From Diphasiastrum complanatum (taxonomy: Eukaryota > Streptophyta > Lycopodiopsida > Lycopodiales > Lycopodiaceae), in the NCBI GenBank assembly GCA_029204225.1, contig CM055101.1:1-64000 (forward strand): a stretch of DNA of 64,000 bases. Reading direction: 5' to 3'. Position 1 is the first letter of the stretch. The number at the start of each line of letters is the position of its first letter. The translations under genes were made by a program, and so were the position numbers. Under the pieces are notes generated by a model. The model saw nothing but the letters and a program-made list of their open reading frames with translations, ran no database searches and had not been told where the DNA came from. Below are positions 1 through 10,192 of the stretch, piece after piece.

Positions 1-256
1 GAACCTTCGCCAGTTCTAGTTCCCTAGCTTTATCTATGTCAGATTATGAGTCTGAGAGTTTGGCGAAGGTTATTTCCATAGAATTTGTTAAAAAAGCCTG
101 ATTAGAAAGGTCTTTTTCAAAAATAGCACTGATGAACCTTCGCCGAGTGAATCTTTGCTTAGGTAACCTTTGCCAGTTCTATTTTTAGGTTCTGATTTTT
201 TCAGATCAAGTCTCTGTCCAATTTTGGGTCACATCTAATAGAGTTTGATTTTGATT
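1..256 (+). mobile_element. Gypsy G3 5' leader fragment (plus strand)
   Basis: This is untranslated Gypsy leader, homologous to the reverse strand of about 5715-5966. It contains an exact 11-bp inverted pair, AACCTTCGCCA at 2-12 and TGGCGAAGGTT at 61-71, and a further AACCTTCGCC at 135-144. Near 256 the homology to the leader stops and gag homology resumes after a few bases, so the gag N-terminal part has been deleted in this copy. Confidence 0.75.
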
Positions 257-259
257 CTG

Positions 260-1165
260 AGAATCAGTTGAAAAAATGAATGGAAATCAGTATATGCCAT
301 TTGTGTAATTCGCCTGATTATGAGACTGCTTTTTGCAACTTCAATCCTTGGATAATTCAACAACGGTATGTCCAAATGGGATATCAAAAATCACTTTATG
401 GAGAAAATCCGATAGCTAGACCTCGTCAATCTGCTCTAGGATACCCGGAATGGTTAGCCTTACCTGTCCCACCAAAGCACCTCGCTCCTCCTGCCAATTT
501 GATGAAACCAGAACCTTACAGAAGTGCCAAGCAATGGAACTATGGTAATGATCAAGACTCGTGGATGTGCAGAACAATATGTTATTTATGTTGCCGCGCA
601 ACAACAGGCGTCTAGAAACTGGAACAGAGCACCACTTGGATGCTTTGCATGTGGAGAAAATCACAGAGTTGCAGAATGTCCAAATAAAGGTGTACCATTC
701 TGTCGTGACTGTGGTGATGGGCATTGCTATAAGAAATCTCTAGCAAGACCAAAGCCACCACCGGATACAACTCCTGTAAACTTGATAACAATCAAGCAAA
801 GACCAGTAGCTCAGAATAAACTAAGTGTACCCTTGATGGTGATCACTAGAGCATAGAAGCAGAAAGAACTTGTAGCAGATCCAGTACCTGTTGATTCTAT
901 ACCATTAACTGATATACCAACAACATTTGGAGTCTATCCAGATCTTCATGTAGAAAAAAGAAGATATCAGGATATGAGGTAGTGGATTAAACATCTGCAA
1001 GAATAAGAGAATCTTGAAGCTGCCAAAGCAACATCTGAAGCTCGTTCTTCACCATTGCAGTCACCGAAAGATTCACATACAAATATGAATGCTCAGTTGC
1101 ATCATCATGAAGAACCCTTCAAGATGAATGAACTGAAAGCACTGCAAATAGAACTGCTCATGAAT
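260..1165 (+). pseudogene. gag: Gypsy G3 gag, zinc-knuckle region (broken)
   Basis: This encodes the C-terminal half of a Ty3/Gypsy Gag, the RNA-binding nucleocapsid part. Coding is spread over frames by frameshifts and stops. The clearest piece (524-856) contains CFACGENHRVAEC, a CX2CX3HX4C knuckle one residue shorter than the canonical CX2CX4HX4C. A second knuckle-like block follows (CRDCGDGHCYKKS), whose last Cys is replaced by Ser here. A basic, proline-rich tail and a glutamine/histidine-rich stretch follow to about 1165. There the sequence is cut by a CACTA fragment. The same region recurs inverted at 4050-4890. The Retrotrans_gag core is missing. It is certainly non-functional. Confidence 0.8.
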
Positions 1166-1167
1166 AA

Positions 1168-2352
1168 GCCCATCACACATAGGGTGATCGGGTGGAAGAT
1201 ATCGAGTGTGGCTCTCATAAACCATCTTTCGTCTATGTTGTGAGTGACGTGCTTGCAAATACTTGTCACAAATGGGGCATGCATTGTAGCCACTAGTTTG
1301 GAGCCCTACATTGAGACAAAACAACTAGCTTAATTGTGAGTCTCTTGTTCAAATTGAAAGAAAATATGTGAATACACATAAAAGTTATTATAATACCATG
1401 AATTGAACCAATAGCAAGGATATCTCACCTGAACATTCCCCATATCCAGGAAAGTCATGCATCGTCCACATCAAGATTCCCTTTACCACAAAACCTCTTT
1501 GTCTCAGTGGTTTTGATATATCGCTCACTTGAACTCCTTGCCATAGAATCTTTAGCTCATCTATCAAGGGAGCCATATACACATTCATATTTTTGCCTTG
1601 TATTTTCCCGGGATAAGAAGGGCAAGCATTACGTGTCCCTTCTTGATACTTAGCCAAGGGGGGATGTTGTAATTTACAATGACAACCAGCCAAGTGGACC
1701 ATGATGTGGAGCACAAACCGAATGGATTCACACCATCCATCATCAACTTCAAATACAAATGGAGAGGCTTTCATCCCTAAACTCATGCCAGGTAGCATCC
1801 ACGTGCTTCCATGCTGGGGACAATCGGAAGGGATCAAGATGCAATCATTGGGACATGCATGTATACTCTTGTAATCCATGCCAACTGTAGATAGCATTTT
1901 CTTGGCTTCTTGTCGAGAAGCCGCCATGGTGTTATTTGGAGGTAACATTTTTCTGAGCAAACTGTGACAAAATATATATTTATGTATCTACTTATATATA
2001 CTTTCTCACAATGCATGAAAAAATAAAATGAGATGAGAGTTTGTCTATAACACACAAAAAGCTAGCAAGCTTACCCAAACAATTCCATGATACTAGCATC
2101 CAACCACTCGTACGTAGTTTGCAAGTTCAAAAGTAATAAACAAGCTCGCAACTTTGACATTTTTCCACCCACGTCCAAAGGAGTGGATGCCAAGCCACAC
2201 ATCATCTCTTCTTCCCTTGTCAGTGTGGCCTCGGGTGGGTTCATGAAGAATGCATCCATCATGTCATCCATGTCTCTCTCATGATCATGCGCTATCAATG
2301 GCATGTCCTTGTGTATTGTGTCTCCTTGGGACATATCTTCGTGCAAGTCCAT
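1168..2352 (-). pseudogene. CACTA transposase Tnp2 (3'-truncated, three exons)
   Basis: This is the N-terminal part of the Tnp2/Transposase_21 protein, which mobilises CACTA DNA elements. Exon 1 (2352-2075) ends at a GTAAGC donor. Exon 2 (1961-1429) starts after a CACAG acceptor and ends at a GTGAGA donor. Exon 3 (1305 to about 1168) starts after TGTAG. Across these junctions one frame stays open and carries family blocks: KMLPPNNTM, IHACPNDCIL, MNVYMAPLIDEL with WTMHDFPGYG, then YNACPICDKYL and YLPPDHP. The catalytic C-terminal half is absent because the fragment is fused to Gypsy at about 1168. Intact splice sites and open frame suggest limited decay since truncation. Confidence 0.8.
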
Positions 2353-2932
2353 GGGTGAATGAGAGGAAAGTGGTGGCTCTCATGCGCTTGCACATCTAAA
2401 TCTTGCAGATTGCATGGCAACATCTAGTTGAATTCTACGACAGTCATGTGAGTGTGAGTCATCATCCTGGACGATACAAGTGCAACAATAGTCAAGAACA
2501 ACAGAATATTCTCTCCAATCGTGAAGACCACCAAATACTTCCATGATAAGGGTGCATGCAATACAAAGTGCTTTGCAAATCAGAATTCACCGACTTTGAG
2601 CCGCACAAATAATAACTCTCTCTCAATTTTTCCATACATGCGAATGTGTGACATAGTAATGCGTCGCTCTCGTCAAAGTGCATACTTACATCATGTACAT
2701 GGGCATGGTATTATCTGGTATAGCCAGGCCTCTAATCCAATATGTGATGTTCATGCCTCATCATCTGAAGAAGAAGAACATGAACTCGCCATTTTTTGCA
2801 TCGGTGCACCTGGACGGTTGACAACGGATGGAACAGAAAATTAGAGATGATCAGCAATACATGAAACAAACTAATTGAATACACTGAGATGAATACAAGA
2901 CATGTTTATAATTACTAATTTTGAGTCTAGTG
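1168..2932 (-). mobile_element. CACTA (CMC/En-Spm) transposon 5' fragment inside Gypsy G3
   Basis: The minus-strand 5' end at 2932 reads CACTAGACTC, the family's hallmark terminus, and is followed by a 5' untranslated region and Tnp2 exons. The left side is not a terminus: at about 1168 the transposase reading runs straight into Gypsy gag, so the 3' part of the element is lost. Gypsy sequence lies on both sides, gag to the left and protease to the right, so the fragment sits within one Gypsy element. Without the 3' end no 3-bp target duplication can be tested. Confidence 0.75.
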
Positions 2933-2944
2933 CAACTAGTCTCT

Positions 2945-4014
2945 TGAATTTTCTTTTACAAGATAAATTCAATGAAACTCAAGCTGAACCAGAAGTCCAT
3001 TAGGAGCGATTTTTTTGTGCTGGATTTGAAGAATCTAATGAAGTACTCCATGTCGGAGCAGCTTGAGAAAGTGAACAAAAAAATATCACCCTGCCGATAC
3101 AGCAGACAATTTCCTAATGAAGCAGTTGTGATAGATGGCGGTTTGGGAGTTAACGTGATTTCAACAAAGCTATGTGCAAAATGGGGCCTTACAAAGATAA
3201 AATTTGCGACTTTTGCCATTAAGCTAGCTGATCCGTCCGCGAGGAATGGTTGAAGATATACCTGTCAGAATTGTCGGAGTACATTACTTTCATAGTAATG
3301 GACTTATCAGAAGCACCAAATGTCTACCGAGTCCTATTGGGATGCCCATGGTTATGAGTTGCACAAATAATTCGTAACTGGTATACTGGAAAAATCACTT
3401 TTGAAAATCGTGAACGTGCAGTCAATTTTGATCCTGCAACTTGGACTATCAGACCAGTGGTTCAAAAACAGGATGATGATTTATCAACAATGGATCATAC
3501 CAGTAAAAAATTTGGGAGTTCATTACGATTCTCAAACCGATATTGTCCACTGGAATGAAGCTCTTGCAACGATTGACTGTACAACAGGATATATGTGTCA
3601 ACAAGATAATCAGTCAGATTTGAGCAAGATTTCATTATTGGATCGAAGCTTGGATACACTGATCACTTTTCCATTGAATGTGCTGAATGTAGCTTGGATA
3701 TCAACGGAGCCTATACCATATCCAATTGAGATTGAACTCATTCCTGTGAGTATGATGACAATGCAGAACTTACTAATGAGCAGATTCTAAATCATATGGA
3801 TCCGACCAGATTTGGAGTGTGTAATATTCTTGATGAATCAACAATAAAACCGCCAAAAGCAGTTATATTGAAGGAAGACAAAACAAGCTAAGCAACATTA
3901 TAATACGGTCCTGAAATGGAAAAATCCTCCTCAAAAAATTGATTCAAAGAATGTGCCACCCTTACTAGATAAAGGCAAAGAAAAAGTCAAGGATGATTCT
4001 ACAAGTCAGAGTTA
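2945..4014 (+). pseudogene. Gypsy G3 protease and protease-RT linker (broken)
   Basis: The retropepsin domain lies at about 2972-3253. Its active-site block reads VIDGGLGVNVIS, a D-G-G version of the D-S/T-G motif often seen in plant Gypsy proteases. About 100 bp downstream, in another frame, comes the family block FIVMDLSEAPNVYRVLLGCPWL, followed by an in-frame stop. From 3401 to 3900 comes a variable linker homologous to the reverse strand of 26780-27190. Several frameshifts and stops make it inactive. At 4014 it meets an oppositely oriented gag, so two Gypsy pieces are joined tail to tail. Confidence 0.78.
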
Positions 4015-5557
4015 ACTTTTGCGCTAATACTTCTTTTGCTTTTGGCACCAACTTCAGGAACTCTCCCAACAAAATATTGATCTTACTAGACAAAATATTC
4101 ATGGGCAGTTCTATTTGCGGTGCTTTCAGTTCAGTCATCTTGAAGGGTTCTTCATGATGATGCAACTGAGCATTCATATTTGTTTGTGAATTTTTTGGTG
4201 ACTGCAATGGTGAAGAATGAGCTTCGGATGTTGCTTTAGCAGCTTCAAGATTCTCTTCTTCTTGCAGATGTTTAATCCACTACCTCATATCCTGATATCT
4301 TCTTTTTTCTGCATGAATATTTGGATAGACTCCAAATGTTGTTGGTATGTCAGTTAATGGTATAGAATCAACATGTACTAGATCTACTATAGGTTCTTTC
4401 TGCTTCTATGCTCTGGTGATTACCATCAAGGGTACACTTAGTCTATTCTGAGCTACAGTTCTTTGCTTGATTGCTATCATGTTTACAGGAGTTGTAGCTG
4501 GTGGTGGCTTCGGTCTTGCTAGACATTCCTTATAGCAATGCCCATAACCACAGTCACGATAGAATGGTACAATTTTTTTTTTATTTGGACATTCTGCAAC
4601 TCTGTGATTTTCTCCACATGCAAAGCATCCAAGTGGTGCTCTGTCTTCTAGATGCATGTTGTTGCACGGCAGCATAAATAGCATATTGTTCTGAAAATCT
4701 ACTTTCTTGATCATTACCATAGTTCCATTGCTTGGCACTTCTGTAAGGTTTTGGTTCCATCAAATTGGCAGGAGGAGCGGGGTGCTTTGGTGGGGCAGGT
4801 AAGGCTAACCGTTTCGGGTATCCAAGAGCAGATTGATGAGGTCTAGCTATCGGATTTCCTCCATAAAGTGATTCTTGATATCCCATCTGGGCATACCATT
4901 GCTGAATTAAGTCTTTGCAAACTTTCCAGGTTCTTTGTTCGCTTGTCCATGAAAATCTTCCAATACTTTGATCTTCTCATCAAATTGCGACTGCAACGTT
5001 TCCATCTGTTTCTGCTGGTTCTTTCCGAGTTTCTCAAATTCATTGAGCATCATTTCTACATTTTGCAATATTATATACTCATTATGGCATTTCAGCTCAT
5101 GTTTGATCCTTTTAGGTAATCCTGAATCATGGCATTTTTGTTTATCAGTTCAGGTTCGCACTCAGATCTGAGGCATTTTATCTATTCAATGTAATCTCGA
5201 ATCATTTCTCACTTTCGCATTTTAATTTTACTTAAAAGTAGGAAAGGGTCTTCCATAAACTTTTGAGGTTTGAGCCGTGTCATAAGGGCTCGTTTAACAG
5301 TCTCCCAATCTGTACGTTCAGTTTGATCTTGATTATTGTACCAATTTTGTGATGCACCTATTAAGGCCATAGGAAAAAACTTAAGTTTTTCCTGGGGAAA
5401 AACTTCACCATAGACTTCACAAAATTCAGAATAGATATGAAGAAATCTAACTAAATCCGTTATCCATTGTATTTGGGTAGATCCAAACGGGGTGCTCTTC
5501 TAACAATGATTGGAATGACTTCCTGAGGAGCACCTCCAGGCCAACAATCTTTACAGA
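4015..5557 (-). pseudogene. gag: Gypsy G1 gag (broken)
   Basis: This is minus-strand Gag of the same family as G3 and G2. The Retrotrans_gag core (about 5520-5210) shows LPKYNG and later TDWET, with a frameshift just after the first. A coiled, Gln/Lys-rich segment (5045-4970) follows. Then come proline-rich sequence and the variant knuckle CFACGENHRVAEC (about 4630), with a second block in which the first Cys is Tyr (FYRDCGYGHCYKEC). The two broken second knuckles of G1 and G3 complement each other, pointing to an ancestral CX2CX3HX4C pair. The expected start ATG is lost near 5555. Downstream it ends at the inverted junction at 4014. Confidence 0.8.
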
Positions 5558-6741
5558 TTAAGTCAAGCAAACAACGAGATTAGATCTAGATTCTCAATCA
5601 AAACCATCTCAGATCAGATCTACTAGATCTCGTGATAAGAATCAAATTCCTATATCGTGAAAAAGATTTTGAAAATCAACCAATCGATACTTCTCAAAAA
5701 TGAAAAAAAATCTCAGAATCAAAATCAAACTGTATCAGATGTGACCCAAAACTGGACAGAGACTTGATCTGAAAAATCAGAACCTAAAATAGAACTGGCA
5801 AAGGTTACCTACACGAAGATTCACTCGGGGAAGGTTCAGCAGTGCTACTTTTGAAAAAACCTCTCTAATCAGGCTTTTCTGACAAATTCTATGAAAATAA
5901 CCTTCGCCAAACTCTCAGACTCATAATCTGACAAAGATAAAGCTAGGGTAGAACTGGCGAAGGTTCCTGACACACAAAAACATAGTTTCTGTAGTTTGAC
6001 GAGGGTAAAAATAGAGATTTTCTATCATCTGGATAGAATAAATGTTCGCCAGACTCAAAAATAATAAATTACTATAAACAGAATAATTCAGAAACTCGAT
6101 GAAAGTTCTAGCGAAGAATCAAGAGTATTACTGGTATTTTTGCAAAAAAGTGTCTTTTTTGGCAAAAATATGACAATATGACAACTGATCCTCTGAGAAA
6201 CCTTCTATTTCTAATATAATTCTTCGTCGACCTGGCAGTAGATAGATCTGAATCAGACCTATTCACAGTGAATTGAGCGAAGGTTCTTTTTCTGTATTTT
6301 TAGGGTTTTGATATTTTTCTATGGTTTTTCTGATGTTTCTAGAAATATGCTGGGAAGGATTGTTCGCCCTTCAAATTGAAGGTTTTGCGATGAAAACCAA
6401 AGGCACCTACAACTCGACGAACGTTTCTTGAAAGAGGGTAAAAAGTTATTAGCTCTAATGACGATTTTTGCTTCCTTTTGACCAAAATCTGACAGATTTG
6501 ACCGATTTTTCTCGTTTTTTCTGATATCTCATATCCAAATGGATCTTAAGATAAGTGATCTAAGTATCTTTTCCTGCTCCGAAATCAGATTAGATTCAAA
6601 CAAGCAAATCCACTCAAATCACGCAAAATCACTCCCAAACTAATCCTAAATGTAAATTTAACACTATTCATGCCACGACAAGATGCCTAATGCAAGCTAA
6701 GCATCCAACAAACATGCTACAAATTGAAAAATTGGTGTAGC
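5558..6741 (-). mobile_element. Gypsy G1 5' leader
   Basis: About 1.2 kb of non-coding leader separates the primer site from gag. It contains the motif GGCGAAGGTT and its complement several times, including the exact 11-bp inverted pair at 5899-5909 and 5955-5965 with a loop of about 45 nt. The same pair occurs at 2-12/61-71 and 27576-27586/27632-27642. No gene is seen in it. Confidence 0.7.
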
Positions 6742-6759
6742 TCCTCGGCAACGATGCCA
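6742..6759 (-). promoter_or_regulatory. Primer binding site of Gypsy G1 (tRNA-Asp type)
   Basis: The minus strand reads TGGCATCGTTGCCGAGGA, four bases after the LTR end. It matches the complement of the plant tRNA-Asp 3' end (TGGCGCCGTTGCCGGGGA) at 15 of 18 positions. All three mismatches are G-to-A or C-to-T. This fixes both the 5' LTR boundary and the element's orientation. Confidence 0.75.
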
Positions 6760-6763
6760 AAAT

Positions 6764-7496
6764 TGTAGTGGGTTTCTTTCCTTGCCTATCCTCAACCCAA
6801 GATCTAATCAATCTAGCATCAAGGAGATGAAGTTAGTTGTCACGCATAGATTCATTCCCATAAGAGCGATAGCATAGTTCAAATTTTAGCATGAATGGAA
6901 GATTCACATCTAACTCTACCATCCACTAACCCTAAGCATTAACACTAGATCCACAATGAAGATAGGTTACTCTTTCTCTCTCTCCCTTTCTCTCTCATAA
7001 AAAGTACAAAAACATGCAATCCCAATAACAATCAGATCCAACAATTAACAAAACACAATAAAAGCATGAGAGATGGAGGAAAGTGATAGAGAGCAAGGAC
7101 ATTCATAAATTTATTTCACAAGAGATCCAATCTACTTTATTGAAATGAAGATATGTACATGTGTAGGAAACTTGAGTTGGTCCCTTTTTATAGTAGAGAG
7201 GAGGACCTTGGCCTCTGAATCCTATTGGTCCATTTCTGCCTCCCTAATTATTCAGTTTTAAGAAAGAGTGAGAACCATCCAAAATTGGAGGGAAACCCAA
7301 CTCTATTCACTAACTTGACATATAGGCCCTGCGACATTAAAAGTCCCGCAAAAAGGCCCAAAGTCCTTTTATTGACTTGCTAATTAATCAAATAACTATG
7401 TGATCATCGGGTTGGACTTACACACGCAGGGTGTCAAATCCCTCTCACTTATTAACTAGAGTTAGGTTTGCCTTGGGATTCGCAAACCCTCCAACA
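6764..7496 (-). repeat. 5' LTR of Gypsy G1
   Basis: On the minus strand it starts TGTTGGAGGG at 7496 and ends CCCACTACA at 6764, a TG...CA LTR of about 733 bp directly followed by the primer site. It aligns with LTRs at 10193-10940 and 55408-56145. A pyrimidine-rich microsatellite-like stretch lies near 6970-6995. The outer flank at 7497-7677 is shared with the LTR at 55408-56145 but not with that at 10193-10940, which supports the LTR boundary. Confidence 0.82.
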
Positions 7497-8339
7497 GCTA
7501 AGTATTTCTATTTGTTCTTCTGTGGAGGAACTATCAATTTGAACGTCACTTACGCATTCCAAACTGGTAGAAGGAATTGGTGGTATCATATTGCAAGTAA
7601 TTGGAGATTCTTGATTGTGTTGCTTGATTGAATCTAGACTAGGACCATTGTGTTCATCTTGAGTGACTAGTGTCACTTGGTTTCTATAGTTCGATATCCA
7701 TGAAATAAGGCGATTATAGATGCTACCCAACTTGTTAGAGGGCGTGAACGTTCCTTCCACACCTAACATCTCAAAATATTTGTAAATCACTCCTTCATCC
7801 ATAATTTCTAAAAGGGTGAGCAAGTTTTGCAGATCACATTAGTTGACCAAGTCTTTTACCTGATATGCTTATTCTAATGATCCTCTATCCACGTTGGCCA
7901 TTACACTTACCATTTATTCCTGGGGGTGCTACCAAAGGTTTCTCTAAATCAGGCGATATCACAACACTTTCCACAACTAGGAAAAAGATCTTATAAATTT
8001 CAAGTAGACAGTACTCATTGTATTCAAGAAAATAGTTTTTTATGATGCGCAAATTTATCTAGGTGGGCTCAGCACATATTGAAAATGTGATGTAACCACT
8101 TAGGCGCTAAGTTCATGAGTTGACAGGTCAACTGGGAATTTTAGTAGCAGTGCACCATTGTTTATGTGCGGCTGATGGGTCCAAGTTTTTTCATCAGAAT
8201 GGTGAAAACGAACAGTCGACAGGTAATATGAGAAACAACATCGACCAGTACCTTTCAACCAATGTTTTTTAACACAAGTTTGAGCTCCTGGTAGACGCAC
8301 CAGTGTTTGGCATCTGATGGGTCAGATCATGCTCAACAA
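7497..8339. other. Unassigned segment between Gypsy G1 and G2
   Basis: A minus-strand open frame (7823-7452) encodes about 110 residues before running into the LTR. It includes DEGVIYKYFEMLG and a Ser/Thr/Gln-rich tail. I do not recognise it. Its last 60 codons recur beside the LTR at 56146-56323, where the homology stops abruptly. From about 8090 to 8335 there are short repeated motifs around GTCGAC/GACAGGT, with no recognisable coding. It could be an old host gene fragment or the end of another element. Confidence 0.35.
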
Positions 8340-8952
8340 GGGCGACTGCAACTTTTCCATCTGTTTCTACTAGTTCTTCCCATGTTTCTCGAACTCATTG
8401 AGTATCATCTCTACAGTAGCATTGACATTCGTTGATGCAATAATGGTGGATGTCGTAGTGGTATGCCCTGCTGTATAAGACAACATACTGATATTCAGCT
8501 CATCGTCTGAATCTTCATCCTCCTCCTGAATTGCATCATCCATAGCGTTTTGCAAAATTGTGTACTCATTATGGCATTTCAGCTCACGTCTGATCCTTTT
8601 AGGTAGACACCCCGCTTTCCCATTTTAATTTCACTTAGAAGTAGGAAAGGGTCTTCCATTGACTTTCGAGGTCTGAACTGTGTGATAAGGGCTCGTTTGA
8701 TAGTCTCCCAATCTGTACGCTCCATCTCATCTTGATTGTAGTACCAATCTTGTGCTGCATCTGTTAAGGCCATTGGAAATAGCTTAAGTTTATCTTGGGA
8801 AAAATCTTCGCCATAAACTTCACAAGATTCAAAATTGATCTGAAGAAATCTAACTGGATCTGTTAATCCATTGTATTTGGGTAGATTCAAAGAGATGCTC
8901 TCCTAACAATGATTGGATTGACTTCTTGAGGAGCACCTCCATGGGCAGCCAT
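8340..8952 (-). pseudogene. gag: Gypsy G2 gag, N-terminal part (broken)
   Basis: The start ATG at 8952 is followed by AAHGGAPQEV, then a frameshift near 8886. The Retrotrans_gag core runs from LPKYNGLTDPVRFLQ through WYYNQDEMERTDWETIKRAL to about 8580. Next is an acidic stretch (EEDEDSDDELN) and a Thr-rich stretch of about 44 codons that G1 lacks. A stop and truncation follow at about 8340 inside the coiled segment. This is the best-preserved gag core of the family in the window and gives the start codon context for the others. Confidence 0.8.
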
Positions 8953-10170
8953 TTTTACAGACTAATTCAAGCAGACAATGAGATTGGATCTAGATTTTTC
9001 AATCAAGAATTATCTTAGATCAGATCTGCTAGATCTCTTCCACTTGACTAGAATCAGATTCTTATACCGTGAAAAAAGATTTCTAAGATCAACCGTTTGA
9101 TACTTTTCAAAATGAAAAAATTCTCAGAATCAAGTTCAGACTGAATTAGATTTGACCCAAAATTTGACAGAGACTTGATCTGGAAAATCAAAACCTAAAA
9201 ATAGTACTGGCGAAGGTTCCTTAGGCGGAGGTTAACTAGACGAAGGTTCTACAGTGCTATTTTTGAAGAAAAAAAACTCTCTGAACAGGCTTTTCTGACA
9301 AAATTTGTGGAAATAACTTTCACTGAACTCTCAAATAGAGAATTTGACAGAGATCAAACTAGGGTAGAACTGGCGAAGGTTCCTGACACATAAAAACATA
9401 GTTTTTGTAGTTTGGCGAGGGTAAAAATAGAGATTTTCTATAGTCCTAATAGAATGAAATTTCATCAAACTCGAAAATAGTAAATTACTATAAATAGGAT
9501 AATCTGGAAACTCGGCAAAGGTTCTGGAGGAGAATCAAGAGTAATAATGGTATTTTTGCAAAAAAGTGATATTTTTTAACCCAAATATGACAATATGACA
9601 ACTGATCCTCTGAGAAACCTTCTATTTCTGATATTATTATTTGCCGACCTGGCAGTAGATAGATTTGAATCACACCTATGCACAGTGAATCAGGCGAAGG
9701 TTCTTTTTCTGTATTTTTAGGGCTTTGGTGATTTTTTGGTATTTTTTGGTGGTTTTTTTTATGTTTCTAGAAATCTGCTAGGAAGGAATATTTGCCCTTC
9801 AAACTGAAAGTTTTGTGATCAAAATCGAAGGTGTCTGCAACTCGGCAAATGTTTCTTGAAAGAGGGTAAAAAGTTATCAGCTCTGATGACGATTTTTGCC
9901 TCCTTTTGACCAAAATCTGGCAGATTTGATCAATTTTTGTTGTTTTTCCTGATATCTCAAATCCAAATGGATCTTAAGATTGGTGATCTGATTAGCTTCC
10001 CCTGTTCCAAAATCAGATTAGATTTCAAACAAGCAAATCCACTCAAATTAGGCAAAATCACTCCCAAACTAACCCTAAATGCAGATTTAACACTATTCAT
10101 GCCACGACAAGATGTCTAATGCACGCTAACCATCCAACAAACATGCTGCAAACTGAAAAATTGACGTAGC
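8953..10170 (-). mobile_element. Gypsy G2 5' leader
   Basis: This non-coding leader is homologous to that of G1. GGCGAAGGTT occurs at 9209-9218, 9372-9381 and 9693-9702 on the plus strand. The partner of the 11-bp stem seen in G1 and G3 has decayed here near 9315. No gene is seen. Confidence 0.68.
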
Positions 10171-10188
10171 TCCCTGGCAATGGTGCCA
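10171..10188 (-). promoter_or_regulatory. Primer binding site of Gypsy G2 (tRNA-Asp type)
   Basis: The minus strand reads TGGCACCATTGCCAGGGA, 15 of 18 matches to the tRNA-Asp 3' complement. All three mismatches are G-to-A. It lies four bases from the LTR end. Confidence 0.75.
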
Positions 10189-10192
10189 AAAT

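Noticed and set aside
1291-1296. Second CACTA terminus (CACTAG)
   Set aside because: It lies in the middle of Tnp2 exon coding, so it cannot be the element end.
2521-2844. Plus-strand open frame of 107 codons as a gene
   Set aside because: It lies antisense within the 5' region of the CACTA fragment and shows no family features.
2972-3253. Protease active-site mutation (D-G-G for D-S/T-G)
   Set aside because: D-G-G is common in plant Gypsy proteases as I know them, so it is not treated as damage.
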